This document shows, in pieces, positions 56,248 to 64,000 of a stretch of 64,000 nt of DNA. Source of the stretch: Snodgrassella alvi (GTDB lineage: Bacteria; Pseudomonadota; Gammaproteobacteria; Burkholderiales; Neisseriaceae). The stretch's first letter is position 1. Each line of letters opens with the position of its first letter. The notes under the pieces were generated by a model. That model did not search any database and was not told the origin of the DNA. It worked only from the letters and a program-made list of their open reading frames with translations. The translations under genes and the position numbers were made by a program. The DNA lies in the NCBI RefSeq assembly GCF_002777855.1, contig NZ_MEIK01000034.1:186001-250000 (forward strand), read 5' to 3'.

Positions 56248-56427
56248 ATGAAGGTTAAAGCAGCAGATGGTTTGCGCGTACCAAAAGAAAAACGCGTTAA
56301 TTCTTATATAACAACTCAATTGGTTAACGTACCGGACACTCTCTACTACCGTCGTTTGGTGGCTGATGGCGATCTGATAATGATAACTGAAAATTTCGAA
56401 GAAAATAAAACAGGAGTGAATGAATGA
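56248..56427 (+). CDS. DUF2635 small tail protein (Mu gp38-like)
   Basis: This is a small protein of about 59 aa: MKVKAADGLRVPKEKR followed by PDTLYYRRLVADGDL. This is the DUF2635 pattern found between gp37 and the sheath gene in Mu-like phages; the function is unknown. An in-frame ATG at 56236 would add four residues (MRKK). It overlaps the sheath gene by 4 bases. Confidence 0.75.
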   Translation: MKVKAADGLRVPKEKRVNSYITTQLVNVPDTLYYRRLVADGDLIMITENFEENKTGVNE

Positions 56428-57857
56428 TAGAAAATATCCAGTTTGATACTGTGCGAAATGATATTCGTGTACCAGGACGGTATATTGAATTCAATACCCG
56501 GACAGCAGTAAGAGGATTGCCCGCTAATCCGCAGAAAATGCTGCTGATTGCACCTATGCTACCAACAGGCAGACAGCCGGCATTAGCACCCGTACAATTA
56601 TTTAGTGACGCCGATGCTGCTAATCTCTTTGGTGAGGGGTCATGGGCTCATTATTGTGTCAAACAGGCATTTACTAATAATCCATATTTGGATTTAACTA
56701 TTATTGGTGTAAATGATGCTGAACAAAGTATTGCTGCTAAAGCCAGCATAGCCATTACGATTGTAGATCCAGGTGCTAACTCAGGTATCCTTACGATTAA
56801 TATCGGCGGCACGGAATGTCAGCTGACAGTCAATAATGGTGATACTAACGCAGAAGTTTATAACCGGCTGGCAAATATAATTAACCATGTAAACACATTA
56901 GCTACAGCAGAGGTTGTAAGCGATAAAATTCAGTTAACCGCTAAAAATAAAGGTTCGATTGGTAATGAAATTACTTTGTCGGCATCATTTAATACAGACA
57001 CATCCAGCGCCAGCAGTGTAGTGCTGGATATCAAACCATTTGAAGGTGGACAGCTTAATCCCGATATCAGTGCTGCTCTGCAGAGAGTAGCCGGTAAGCA
57101 TTATCAGATTATTTGTAATGCATTTACTGATAGTCTGAATGCTAAAAAATTATCGGATCATATAGATCTGGTATCAAATGCAATTGAAAAGCGCGGCTGT
57201 ATAGGTGTAATGGGCTGGCGAGGTACCCTAAGTACAGGAACAACTTTTGCTAATAACATCAACAGTGGACGTATTACTGTAGCATGGTATAAAAATGCTG
57301 TAGAAGGTAATGCCATTATTGCTGCTGGCTATGCGGCTGTAATTGCCAGTGAAACTGATCCCGCCCGCCCATTAAATACTCTTGAAATAAAAGGTCTAAG
57401 TATTACGTCTGATGCCAGCTGGCCTTTATTTGCTGAGTTTAATAGTGCTTTATACAATGGTCTTTCACCGTTGCATATTGTATCTAACCGCGTACAGATT
57501 ATGCGAGCAGTCTCAACATATGTAAAAAATGCAACTGGTACTGATGATCCGGCATTGTTGGATATTACTACTATCCGTACTCTTGATTATGTTCGAGATG
57601 CGATTAATCAACGCATAGCTTTACGTTTTCCACGAGAAAAACTGTCTGAACGTACACCTTTAAAAGTCCGTTCCGAAATTCTGGATGTTTTAAATCAATG
57701 TGAAAGCGCAGAAATTCTGGAACAGGTAATGGAAAATAAAGAAAAATTGATTGTACAGCGTAATCCCAGCGATCCAAATCGTTTGGATGCAGTGATACCG
57801 GCTGATGTAGTTAATGGATTGCATGTATTGGCTGCACGTGTGGATCTGTATTTATAA
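56424..57857 (+). CDS. Contractile tail sheath protein (Mu gpL-like)
   Basis: This is the contracting outer tube of a myovirus-type tail, 477 aa. The N-terminus (IRVPGRYIEFNTRTAVRGLP near residues 14-33) and the C-terminal block (VNGLHVLAARVDLYL) are typical of Mu gpL. In between are an inserted immunoglobulin-like domain (about 105-215) and the AGYAAVIASETDPARPLNTL region near 307, the conserved sheath core. It is coupled to DUF2635 by a 4-base overlap. A hairpin lies between it and the tube gene. Confidence 0.9.
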   Translation: MIENIQFDTVRNDIRVPGRYIEFNTRTAVRGLPANPQKMLLIAPMLPTGRQPALAPVQLFSDADAANLFGEGSWAHYCVKQAFTNNPYLDLTIIGVNDAEQSIAAKASIAITIVDPGANSGILTINIGGTECQLTVNNGDTNAEVYNRLANIINHVNTLATAEVVSDKIQLTAKNKGSIGNEITLSASFNTDTSSASSVVLDIKPFEGGQLNPDISAALQRVAGKHYQIICNAFTDSLNAKKLSDHIDLVSNAIEKRGCIGVMGWRGTLSTGTTFANNINSGRITVAWYKNAVEGNAIIAAGYAAVIASETDPARPLNTLEIKGLSITSDASWPLFAEFNSALYNGLSPLHIVSNRVQIMRAVSTYVKNATGTDDPALLDITTIRTLDYVRDAINQRIALRFPREKLSERTPLKVRSEILDVLNQCESAEILEQVMENKEKLIVQRNPSDPNRLDAVIPADVVNGLHVLAARVDLYL

Positions 57858-57868
57858 ATTAATTATTA

Positions 57869-57895
57869 AAGGTGTTAATTTTTCATTAACACCTT
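57869..57895 (+). promoter_or_regulatory. Intercistronic stem-loop between sheath and tube genes
   Basis: A perfect 11-bp stem AAGGTGTTAAT/ATTAACACCTT with a 5-nt loop lies in the 59-base gap. No T-run follows, so it may stabilise mRNA or tune the sheath to tube ratio. Confidence 0.6.
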
Positions 57896-57916
57896 ATTAA
57901 ATATAAAGGAAATTAT

Positions 57917-58303
57917 ATGGCAAATAAAACAGGTGCTAAATATGCAGGTGCGGTAATTATGGAAGTAAACGGCCGTGAAGTGGAAATTATTAGCTTTAAG
58001 CCGGAAGTAACTACCGGACGCAAGGTGGTAAAAACGATGAATAAATCCGGTAAGGTTCGTGGTTATGCGGATGGTGTGACTGAATATACCATGAGTGTTA
58101 GTGCGGCTATTCCTTTGGATGAAAGTGGCATTGATTGGGACAATATTACTAACGCCAAAATTACTATTTATCCGCGTAATGCTGATGAAGCTCGCATTAG
58201 TTATATTGGCTGTACCAGTACAAAATGCTCGGAAGAATACAGTGTAGAAAATGAAGCACGTCGTGATATTGAAATGTTTGCATTGGATAAAGTGATTGAA
58301 TAA
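57917..58303 (+). CDS. Contractile tail tube protein (Mu gpM-like)
   Basis: This is the inner rigid tail tube protein, 128 aa, about the Mu gpM size. Marks are YAGAVIMEVNGREVEIISFKP near the start, KSGKVRGYADGVTEYTMSVS near 43-62 and a beta-rich fold expected for tube subunits. AAGGA lies seven bases before the ATG. Its stop overlaps the start of the chaperone gene by one base (TAATG). Confidence 0.88.
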   Translation: MANKTGAKYAGAVIMEVNGREVEIISFKPEVTTGRKVVKTMNKSGKVRGYADGVTEYTMSVSAAIPLDESGIDWDNITNAKITIYPRNADEARISYIGCTSTKCSEEYSVENEARRDIEMFALDKVIE

Positions 58304-58680
58304 TGTTAAAAGAGACTGGAAAACTGGTTTATGGTCTGGAATACAATCAGCAGATGTATTTTGATTATACTGTTAAGCCATTGACTTTGGCCGATGAACT
58401 TAAGGCACTGGAATTATTGGAGGATACTGGTTTAATCACTGATGTTCCAGATGCAGAAAAAGCGATTATTACTACTCTGGCTTATTGGGCGCAACAGTTG
58501 CAAGTGCCAGGTATAGAACCAGAAAATCTAAGTGTTGAATTTCTTTTTAATAATCTGGCATCTGAAGATTATCAGTCAATTTTAACAAGTATGGAATCAC
58601 TTCGGTCAAAATCGATTGCCGCTGGCCGGTCAGACCCAGCGGCATCCGAAAAAGCCGAGAGCAACGAAGCTTTGAAGTAG
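58303..58680 (+). CDS. Tail assembly chaperone (Mu gp41-like), short form
   Basis: This 125-aa protein is in the position of the tail assembly chaperone: between tube and tape measure. Such proteins coat the tape measure during assembly, like lambda gpG. The N-terminus VKPLTLADELKALELLED near residues 23-40 resembles Mu gp41. A downstream frame at -1 continues the protein (see the next entry), like gpG/gpGT. The start overlaps the tube stop. Confidence 0.75.
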   Translation: MLKETGKLVYGLEYNQQMYFDYTVKPLTLADELKALELLEDTGLITDVPDAEKAIITTLAYWAQQLQVPGIEPENLSVEFLFNNLASEDYQSILTSMESLRSKSIAAGRSDPAASEKAESNEALK

Positions 58681-58898
58681 CGCATAAAAATTATAGACAG
58701 GCATGTATATTACTGGCCAAATCATTGATTACTCCTGAAATGGTAAGCAGGATGTGTCATTCAGAAGTATCAGTGTGGATTGAGACGGTGCTGGAAAGTA
58801 TGGGCATCAAAAATGATGATGATAATGTAATTATTTCTTTACGTCAGAGAAAACCAAAACCTTTTCAGCCGGTTAAAGAAAGTTTGGCCGCTAATTAG
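58644..58898 (+). CDS. -1 frame extension of the tail chaperone (candidate programmed frameshift)
   Basis: In the -1 frame relative to the chaperone, the sequence is open through the end of the short form and on to TAG 58896-58898. The downstream part reads HKNYRQACILLAKSLITPE, then WIETVLESMG and KPFQPVKESLAAN, protein-like and with no own start near the junction (first ATG 58740). The run CGAAAAAG (58647-58654) is a possible slip site, though not a perfect XXXYYYZ heptamer. The product would be a gpGT-like fusion of about 198 residues, as in lambda and Mu. Confidence 0.6.
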   Translation: MRKSREQRSFEVAHKNYRQACILLAKSLITPEMVSRMCHSEVSVWIETVLESMGIKNDDDNVIISLRQRKPKPFQPVKESLAAN

Positions 58899-58908
58899 CC
58901 TGATTAAA

Positions 58909-58942
58909 TGCATAATCCCTGTCTTGTGGCAGGGATTATGCA
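58909..58942 (+). promoter_or_regulatory. Intercistronic stem-loop before the tape measure gene
   Basis: A perfect 13-bp stem TGCATAATCCCTG/CAGGGATTATGCA with an 8-nt loop lies 10 bases after the chaperone extension. No T-run follows. Confidence 0.65.
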
Positions 58943-59027
58943 TTGATACTGCTGAAGTCTATTCATTTCTTTCAATTCATTTAATCATTTGGAATTAATA
59001 TAACTATAATTAAGAGAGAGTATTGAT

Positions 59028-61559
59028 ATGTCTTCCAATCAGGATTCGTTGGCAAAACAGCAGGCTTCTATCGTGAAAATGACAGAAGAAGTAAAAAAGC
59101 TTGAACAGCAGATAAAACGAACGGCAGCAGTTGCTATTCGGGAAAGTGAAAAGGCGGGTAAATCACAAATTCGCATTATTCAGCAAATTCAGAGAGAACA
59201 GCAACGAACAGCTGAAGTACGTTTACGCAAGGAGTTGCGTGCTGAGCAGCAGATTCAGCGTGAAATCATCAAAAGTGGGAATGCTTATAAAAATTTTGCG
59301 GCCACAGCCAGTGCTGCGCAAAAACAGATTCAGAATGCTAGTAAGGCATCACGCAATAGTATTCGCGAATTAAATAAAGAGTTAGAAAAAAGCTCTAAAA
59401 TTCAGAAAAATTCGGGGGTTTCAAAAAATTCCGGATGGAATACAGCTAAGTCGGCAGGTAGTGCTATTATTAAAGGTGGCAAAGCTGTATATGATGCTGT
59501 TAGTCCATCAATTGATGATGAAAAAAAATTACGTTCGGGTGTGTTACAAACTGCTGCTAAAGCTTATGTATCCGATAAAAGTAAATCAACTGAATGGATT
59601 AAAACTGAGGGTGTAAAAGAAATTCAGTCTTTGGTGAAAGGACTGGTTGCCTCAAATGGTGGGACTTCACAAGCTGCTCTAGATTTGATCAATGATATGT
59701 TGCAACAAAACATGACTCTTGATCAAGTTAAAGCCACTATTCCTTATGCCCATCGTAGTATGATAAATTCATCCACTGAAGTGGGTAAATATGATCATGA
59801 AAATACGGCTAAACTGTTTAAATCTTTTGCAGATTATGGTTTAAAAAATCAAGATTATCATCAGGTTTCTGATCATATTATTGATTCAACTAAGCAGGGT
59901 AAGTTTTCGATAGCTGAGCTTAGTGGTGAGCTACCAGAATTACTATCATCTGGAAAAAAAGCTGGGTTAACAGATATTCGTGGTATTGATTATTTGATTT
60001 CTAGTTTACAAGCTACTTCTACCCATTCTGATTCGAATGAGGATGCTGGTAAGAGTGTTAAGGCTTTGCTTGGGGCTCTGGCTGATCCTAGTCTTACAGA
60101 GAAACTGAGTCGTGTTAAAGATCCTAATTCACCAAACAGACATTTAGACTGGAATAAAATAAGAGAAGAGGGTGGCAAGCAAGGCCTAAATGATGTTCAA
60201 TCTTTGCTTAAGGTTTGTACTGAAATCTTAGCTAAAGATAAAAATTATCAGAATTTAAAGCAAAAAGCCGACTCTGGAGATTTGTATTCCAGTCAGCTGA
60301 TGCAGGCTAGACAAGATAAGCTTCTATCATTTATACCAGAAGAGGCGAAAGATGCTGTTCATGCTAATTTAAGTAACCAGAATCTGTTACAACCGCAAAC
60401 AAAATTATTTACGCAATCTGGTGAAAGTTCATCAGATAGACATGCAGCTGTTTTAGCTGCTAATCCAGAATTTCAGCAAGAAAAAAATCATGCGCTGACA
60501 ATATTGGGTAGAAGTGAGGCTGTAGAACCACTTGTTGGTTTTCAAACTAAATTAACTGAATTGTCAGCGGAGTTTCCGGTACTGACTTTAGCGGTAACTG
60601 CTTTAGCTGCAGCAGCAGGCAGTGCTGCTACTGCATTGCAAACGTTGGGTTCACTATCCGGATCTGGACAGAAAAATGATATCGAGATTGATGGTGGTGA
60701 CGATTTTGATAAAAAAAGAAATAAAAACAGTAAAAACAAAGGTAGTAAAACGCCATCATCTTCTAAGACAACTTTGAAATCCAGAAAATTTCCGGCAAAA
60801 ATGGCTGGTAAAGTGATGGGTCGGGGTAATTTAGCTTTATCTGCTATTGGTGGTGTAGCTAATGGAATTGCAATTGCAAATGATGACAGTTTAACTGCTG
60901 AACAGAAAAAGACCGCTCAAATAAAAAATGCATCCTCAACAACGGGAAGTATGGCTGGTGCATGGGCAGGTGGAGAGATTGGTGCGGCAATCGGCACATT
61001 TATATTTCCCGGTGTAGGTACTGTTCTAGGTGGGCTAGTTGGTGGTTTGATTGGTGGCATCGGCGGCAGTATGTTGGGCGATAAAATAGGCGATAAGGTT
61101 ACCCAAACCAACGAAAATGAAAATATACATACAGCAGCAAATACATTCAGTGGACAGAGGATGTCTTCGGATTGGCATGATGCTTATGGCGTCAATCCTG
61201 CTTTGTCTAGCCAATTCAAATTGACTAGTGATAGGGAGCAGATGCTGAATGGCAATTATATGATGACATCCACAGCGATGATGATGTCGTATAAAAATAT
61301 TCCTGCCAATATGCATGCTGATGAAAATCAGTTGCCTGCTGGGCAATCTGTGTTGGTACAGCAGAATGAGCAATTTCAAAATGCTTTCCAATCTATTGTA
61401 CTGGAACTGGGTATACGTTTAGACAAAATAGCTACCATACTTTCGAGTCAGCAACAGGTTATACAGAATAATGTAACTTTGACGCTGGATGGGAGAGTAA
61501 TCAGTAATATAGTTTCACGTAATCAAGTGGAAATGTATAACCGAGGGGGAGCACAATAA
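59028..61559 (+). CDS. Tail tape measure protein (Mu gp42-like)
   Basis: This long helical protein sets tail length, 843 aa. The N-terminal 130 residues are a basic coiled coil rich in Gln, Glu, Lys (VKKLEQQIKRTAAVAIRESE). Hydrophobic stretches near 515-540 and a Gly-rich glycine-zipper near residues 642-690 (GEIGAAIGTFIFPGVGTVLG) suit membrane contact on injection. At about 0.15 nm per residue it would measure a tail of roughly 125 nm as an upper estimate. Its stop overlaps the next ATG by one base. Confidence 0.88.
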   Translation: MSSNQDSLAKQQASIVKMTEEVKKLEQQIKRTAAVAIRESEKAGKSQIRIIQQIQREQQRTAEVRLRKELRAEQQIQREIIKSGNAYKNFAATASAAQKQIQNASKASRNSIRELNKELEKSSKIQKNSGVSKNSGWNTAKSAGSAIIKGGKAVYDAVSPSIDDEKKLRSGVLQTAAKAYVSDKSKSTEWIKTEGVKEIQSLVKGLVASNGGTSQAALDLINDMLQQNMTLDQVKATIPYAHRSMINSSTEVGKYDHENTAKLFKSFADYGLKNQDYHQVSDHIIDSTKQGKFSIAELSGELPELLSSGKKAGLTDIRGIDYLISSLQATSTHSDSNEDAGKSVKALLGALADPSLTEKLSRVKDPNSPNRHLDWNKIREEGGKQGLNDVQSLLKVCTEILAKDKNYQNLKQKADSGDLYSSQLMQARQDKLLSFIPEEAKDAVHANLSNQNLLQPQTKLFTQSGESSSDRHAAVLAANPEFQQEKNHALTILGRSEAVEPLVGFQTKLTELSAEFPVLTLAVTALAAAAGSAATALQTLGSLSGSGQKNDIEIDGGDDFDKKRNKNSKNKGSKTPSSSKTTLKSRKFPAKMAGKVMGRGNLALSAIGGVANGIAIANDDSLTAEQKKTAQIKNASSTTGSMAGAWAGGEIGAAIGTFIFPGVGTVLGGLVGGLIGGIGGSMLGDKIGDKVTQTNENENIHTAANTFSGQRMSSDWHDAYGVNPALSSQFKLTSDREQMLNGNYMMTSTAMMMSYKNIPANMHADENQLPAGQSVLVQQNEQFQNAFQSIVLELGIRLDKIATILSSQQQVIQNNVTLTLDGRVISNIVSRNQVEMYNRGGAQ

Positions 61560-62887
61560 TGACTATGTGGAAAAATAATCTGCAAAAAGCCAGTTATAAA
61601 AATATTGCTTTTGATGTCATTTCTATTAATGATAAAAATGAAAAATCGCTGGTAAGACATGGCCGACCTTTCGCCAATGGCTCTGATATTGAAGACTTGG
61701 GTGCACAAGGGCGGCAATGTCAGATTGCGGCTGTTTACTTTGGTTCAAGTTTTGATTCGCAGTTGATCAAGCTTCTTACCGTGCTTGAAGAACCTAGTGC
61801 TGGTACGCTGGTTCATCCGGTTTTGGGTTTGTTGCCCAATATGATTGCTGCCAGCTGGTCTTTTCGTACTGAGGCTGAAGCAGTTAATTATGTTGCACTG
61901 GATATAACGTTTTTTGAAGCCAAAGAATCAGCACCATTATTTTTATTTGAAAATCAATGGCTGGTCAAATTAGAACAGATTCAGAATTCTCTTGATCAGT
62001 TTACGCAGCAGTTATTGGCATATAGCAACGTATTGTTAACGGTACGTGAGGGGGGGGCCTCTATTTGGGGGAGTAGTAATGGTGTGTTTGCTGCTTTATG
62101 TGGGGTAGCTGGGAGTGTGAGACGTTTTTTTGATCTTGATCCTTTGCTCTATCAGACTTCTAAAAATTATTCTTCAATTACTTTTAGTCAGGATGTCAGG
62201 GGACTAATTGATACTATGTCCAGTATGGTGTGTTCTGGTTTGAATAACGAAAGTAATTTCGGTACAGGTAGTTTAAGCAGCAGACAAGCTTTTGATTTGA
62301 TAGGTAATCGTGTAGATATTTTGAACCAATTGCCAGAAAATATTCTTCATAATCAGAATGCGCAGGAATCTCAGGAGGCAGCTATTAATCATGTACAAAG
62401 AATTGCGGAAATTCAGATGAAACCGGTTGCTCAGATTCTACAATTTCTGAGTACTGTGTATTTGGTTCAGATTACAGTTAATATCATTGAAATAAATAGT
62501 GATCATGTTACAGCTAATGAGCTGCAACTTATTAATAATAATTTACGGCTACGTATACAAGGTTTAATTAATAGTTTACGTGGAACTTATGATTATGCTG
62601 AAAATATAAAAAGTATTAATGCTGCTGCTTTTTATACGCAGACGACAATTTTAATACAGATGCTGGCCAATATAGCTGCTCAGTTTAATGATTATATTTT
62701 GTCTGTCATTAATCAAAAGCCACCTATGCGTACACGTAAAGCCGAAATAAGTGGAACGATTCATCAATTGGCTTATTTACTTTACCAAGATTTAAACCGG
62801 GCTAGTGAGTTGATGCGTCTCAATCCTCATTTGTGCCACCCTTCTTTCATTAAGCGTAATGACTGGATTAATTATTATGTTAAATGA
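61559..62887 (+). CDS. Mu gpN-like DNA circularisation/tail protein
   Basis: This 442-aa protein is in the Mu gene N (gp43) position. The N-terminus has the DNA_circ_N pattern: WKNNLQKASYKNIAFDVIS near residues 4-22, VRHGRPFANGSDIEDLGAQG near 32 and FEAKESAPLFLFE near 118. In Mu-like phages the product is a baseplate hub-associated tail protein, despite the family name. It overlaps the next gene by 11 bases. Confidence 0.82.
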   Translation: MTMWKNNLQKASYKNIAFDVISINDKNEKSLVRHGRPFANGSDIEDLGAQGRQCQIAAVYFGSSFDSQLIKLLTVLEEPSAGTLVHPVLGLLPNMIAASWSFRTEAEAVNYVALDITFFEAKESAPLFLFENQWLVKLEQIQNSLDQFTQQLLAYSNVLLTVREGGASIWGSSNGVFAALCGVAGSVRRFFDLDPLLYQTSKNYSSITFSQDVRGLIDTMSSMVCSGLNNESNFGTGSLSSRQAFDLIGNRVDILNQLPENILHNQNAQESQEAAINHVQRIAEIQMKPVAQILQFLSTVYLVQITVNIIEINSDHVTANELQLINNNLRLRIQGLINSLRGTYDYAENIKSINAAAFYTQTTILIQMLANIAAQFNDYILSVINQKPPMRTRKAEISGTIHQLAYLLYQDLNRASELMRLNPHLCHPSFIKRNDWINYYVK

Positions 62888-64000
62888 AAGTGATTTGGTA
62901 CCTTATCCTTATGGTAATGAAGTGGTGGTGCGGGTTGGCGGTAAAGAACATAAAGATTGGCTTAGTTATGATATTGACAGTGACTTTTTGATACCGGCAG
63001 ATGCGTTCAGTTTTGTTACTAATGTGTCACAAAATCAGGCTTTATTAGCGGATTATAGTTCTTTGCAATGTGAGGTGTTGATTAATCAGCAGCTGGTGAT
63101 GACAGGTATTATTGGCCATCAGAATGAAGTGATAGATAAAAATAATCACAGTATCGCTTTTAATGGCCGCGACCTTGCCGGATTACTGGTTGATTGCAGT
63201 GTGGCACAAATTAATGTCAAAGGAATGAATGTCTTAAGTGCTGCACAAAAAATTGTCAAACCATGGCCGCAGATTAAAAATGTGGTTTTAAAAGCAGAAA
63301 AGAATCCGGTATTGGACAAGATTGACATAGAGCCGGGGGAAACGGCTTGGCAGGCGCTGAGCAAAATTGCCTATAAAGTTGGGTTGCATGTCTGGCTTGA
63401 ACCCGATGGTACGCTGGTAGTTGGAGGGGCCGATTATGCTAGCCAGCCTGTAGCTTCATTGTGTCATAGTAAAAATGACAATCGGCGTAATATTCAAAGT
63501 ATTGAAATTGAGTACAGTACGGAAAATCGCTATTCGGAAGTAACTTTTCTTGGACAAAGCCATACACGCTATGCCAACTCATCTAAGCATGATCTGAAAT
63601 GGGTATATAAAGATGAAACCATGACGTTATATAAACCTAAAACGGTTGTCATTGGTGATGCTGAAAATCTGGAACAGCTCAAAGTTCAGGCTAAGAAAAT
63701 GCTTTCTGACTGGCGCCTTGAAGGTTTTACCTTAACTGTTACTGTTGCTGATCATAAAACCCAAAATGGTGTTTTATGGAAACCCGGGCAAAGGGTGCAT
63801 GTTATCGATGAAGATCAACAGATAGATGCTATTTTTTTTATCATGGGACGTCGGTTTTCTCTTAGCCGCAGCGGAGGAACGATGACAGAACTTCGCTTAA
63901 AAGAAGATGGAATTTGGACTCCGGATGCTTATGTGAAAAAGTCTGCTGCTGCACGTTCGCGCAAAGGTAAACGTAAAGGGGTGACTAACCGGCAAGTTAA
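62877..64000 (+). CDS. Baseplate hub protein (Mu gpP-like), 3' truncated by window
   Basis: This is the start of a Mu gpP (gp44)/late-control D-like hub protein; 374 complete codons are visible and the frame is open to the window end. The start is ATG 62877 (MLNESDLVPYPYGNEVVVRV), inside the end of the gpN-like gene. Visible features are a hub-type repeat with FNGRDLAGLLVDCSV near residue 92, a LysM-like KPGQRVHVIDEDQQIDAIFF near 302 and a lysine/arginine-rich stretch at the end (ARSRKGKRKG). Confidence 0.85.
   Translation, partial: MLNESDLVPYPYGNEVVVRVGGKEHKDWLSYDIDSDFLIPADAFSFVTNVSQNQALLADYSSLQCEVLINQQLVMTGIIGHQNEVIDKNNHSIAFNGRDLAGLLVDCSVAQINVKGMNVLSAAQKIVKPWPQIKNVVLKAEKNPVLDKIDIEPGETAWQALSKIAYKVGLHVWLEPDGTLVVGGADYASQPVASLCHSKNDNRRNIQSIEIEYSTENRYSEVTFLGQSHTRYANSSKHDLKWVYKDETMTLYKPKTVVIGDAENLEQLKVQAKKMLSDWRLEGFTLTVTVADHKTQNGVLWKPGQRVHVIDEDQQIDAIFFIMGRRFSLSRSGGTMTELRLKEDGIWTPDAYVKKSAAARSRKGKRKGVTNRQV

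Noticed and set aside
1-64000. CRISPR arrays and insertion sequences
   Set aside because: No regularly spaced direct repeats, no cas genes and no transposase were seen on either strand.

Overview
The window looks like a chromosome segment of a moderately AT-rich betaproteobacterium of the Neisseriaceae. The tmRNA encodes the neisserial-type tag ANDETYALAA. The FtsK has one N-terminal membrane helix, as I recall for neisserial FtsK. The mix of a full nitrate reductase operon, an orphan type VI effector/immunity pair and Mu-like tail genes would fit a bee-gut Snodgrassella-like organism. The family is a confident call; the genus is an inference.

Layout. 1-30 kb is mostly housekeeping: lolC(partial)-lolD, recD, mtn, an SbmA/BacA-type peptide transporter, a CPA1-type cation/proton antiporter, fumC, a META-domain lipoprotein, an RnfB-like ferredoxin, a three-gene tripartite efflux operon on the minus strand (emrB-emrA-outer membrane factor), tRNA-Thr, a uracil permease, cspA, clpS-clpA, a phosphoethanolamine transferase with a ferredoxin-type flavin reductase, an amino-acid binding lipoprotein, panC and ftsK. 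30-34.6 kb is an AT-rich, gene-poor accessory stretch. It holds a DUF805 membrane protein, a secreted HEXXH-x18-E metallopeptidase and an overlapping Tae4/Tai4 amidase effector and immunity pair. 34.7-46.8 kb is one respiratory locus, narX-narL-narK1-narK2-narGHJI: sensing, transport and reduction of nitrate.

46.9-53.1 kb is a phage-derived control and lysis region: two S24-type repressors, a small basic protein that may be an antiterminator, a P22_AR_N-type antirepressor, two small membrane proteins (holin candidates) and an M15 endopeptidase. Two copies of a short promoter-terminator unit (sigma70 promoter, conserved 23-nt core, intrinsic terminator, about 64 nt transcript) flank it. After tmRNA, a DUF1841 gene, a DUF441 gene and tRNA-Ser, a Mu-like contractile tail module begins at 55.6 kb: gp37-like, DUF2635, sheath, tube, chaperone with a -1 frame extension, tape measure, DNA-circulation/N protein and the start of the baseplate hub. 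It runs off the window.

The most interesting reading is that the control/lysis region and the headless contractile tail module form a domesticated tail-like particle (tailocin). Its late genes may be switched by antitermination at paired promoter-terminator units, with the repressors removed by an antirepressor rather than by SOS self-cleavage. No integrase, terminase, portal or capsid gene is visible in the window. This is an inference; what lies beyond 64 kb could refute it.
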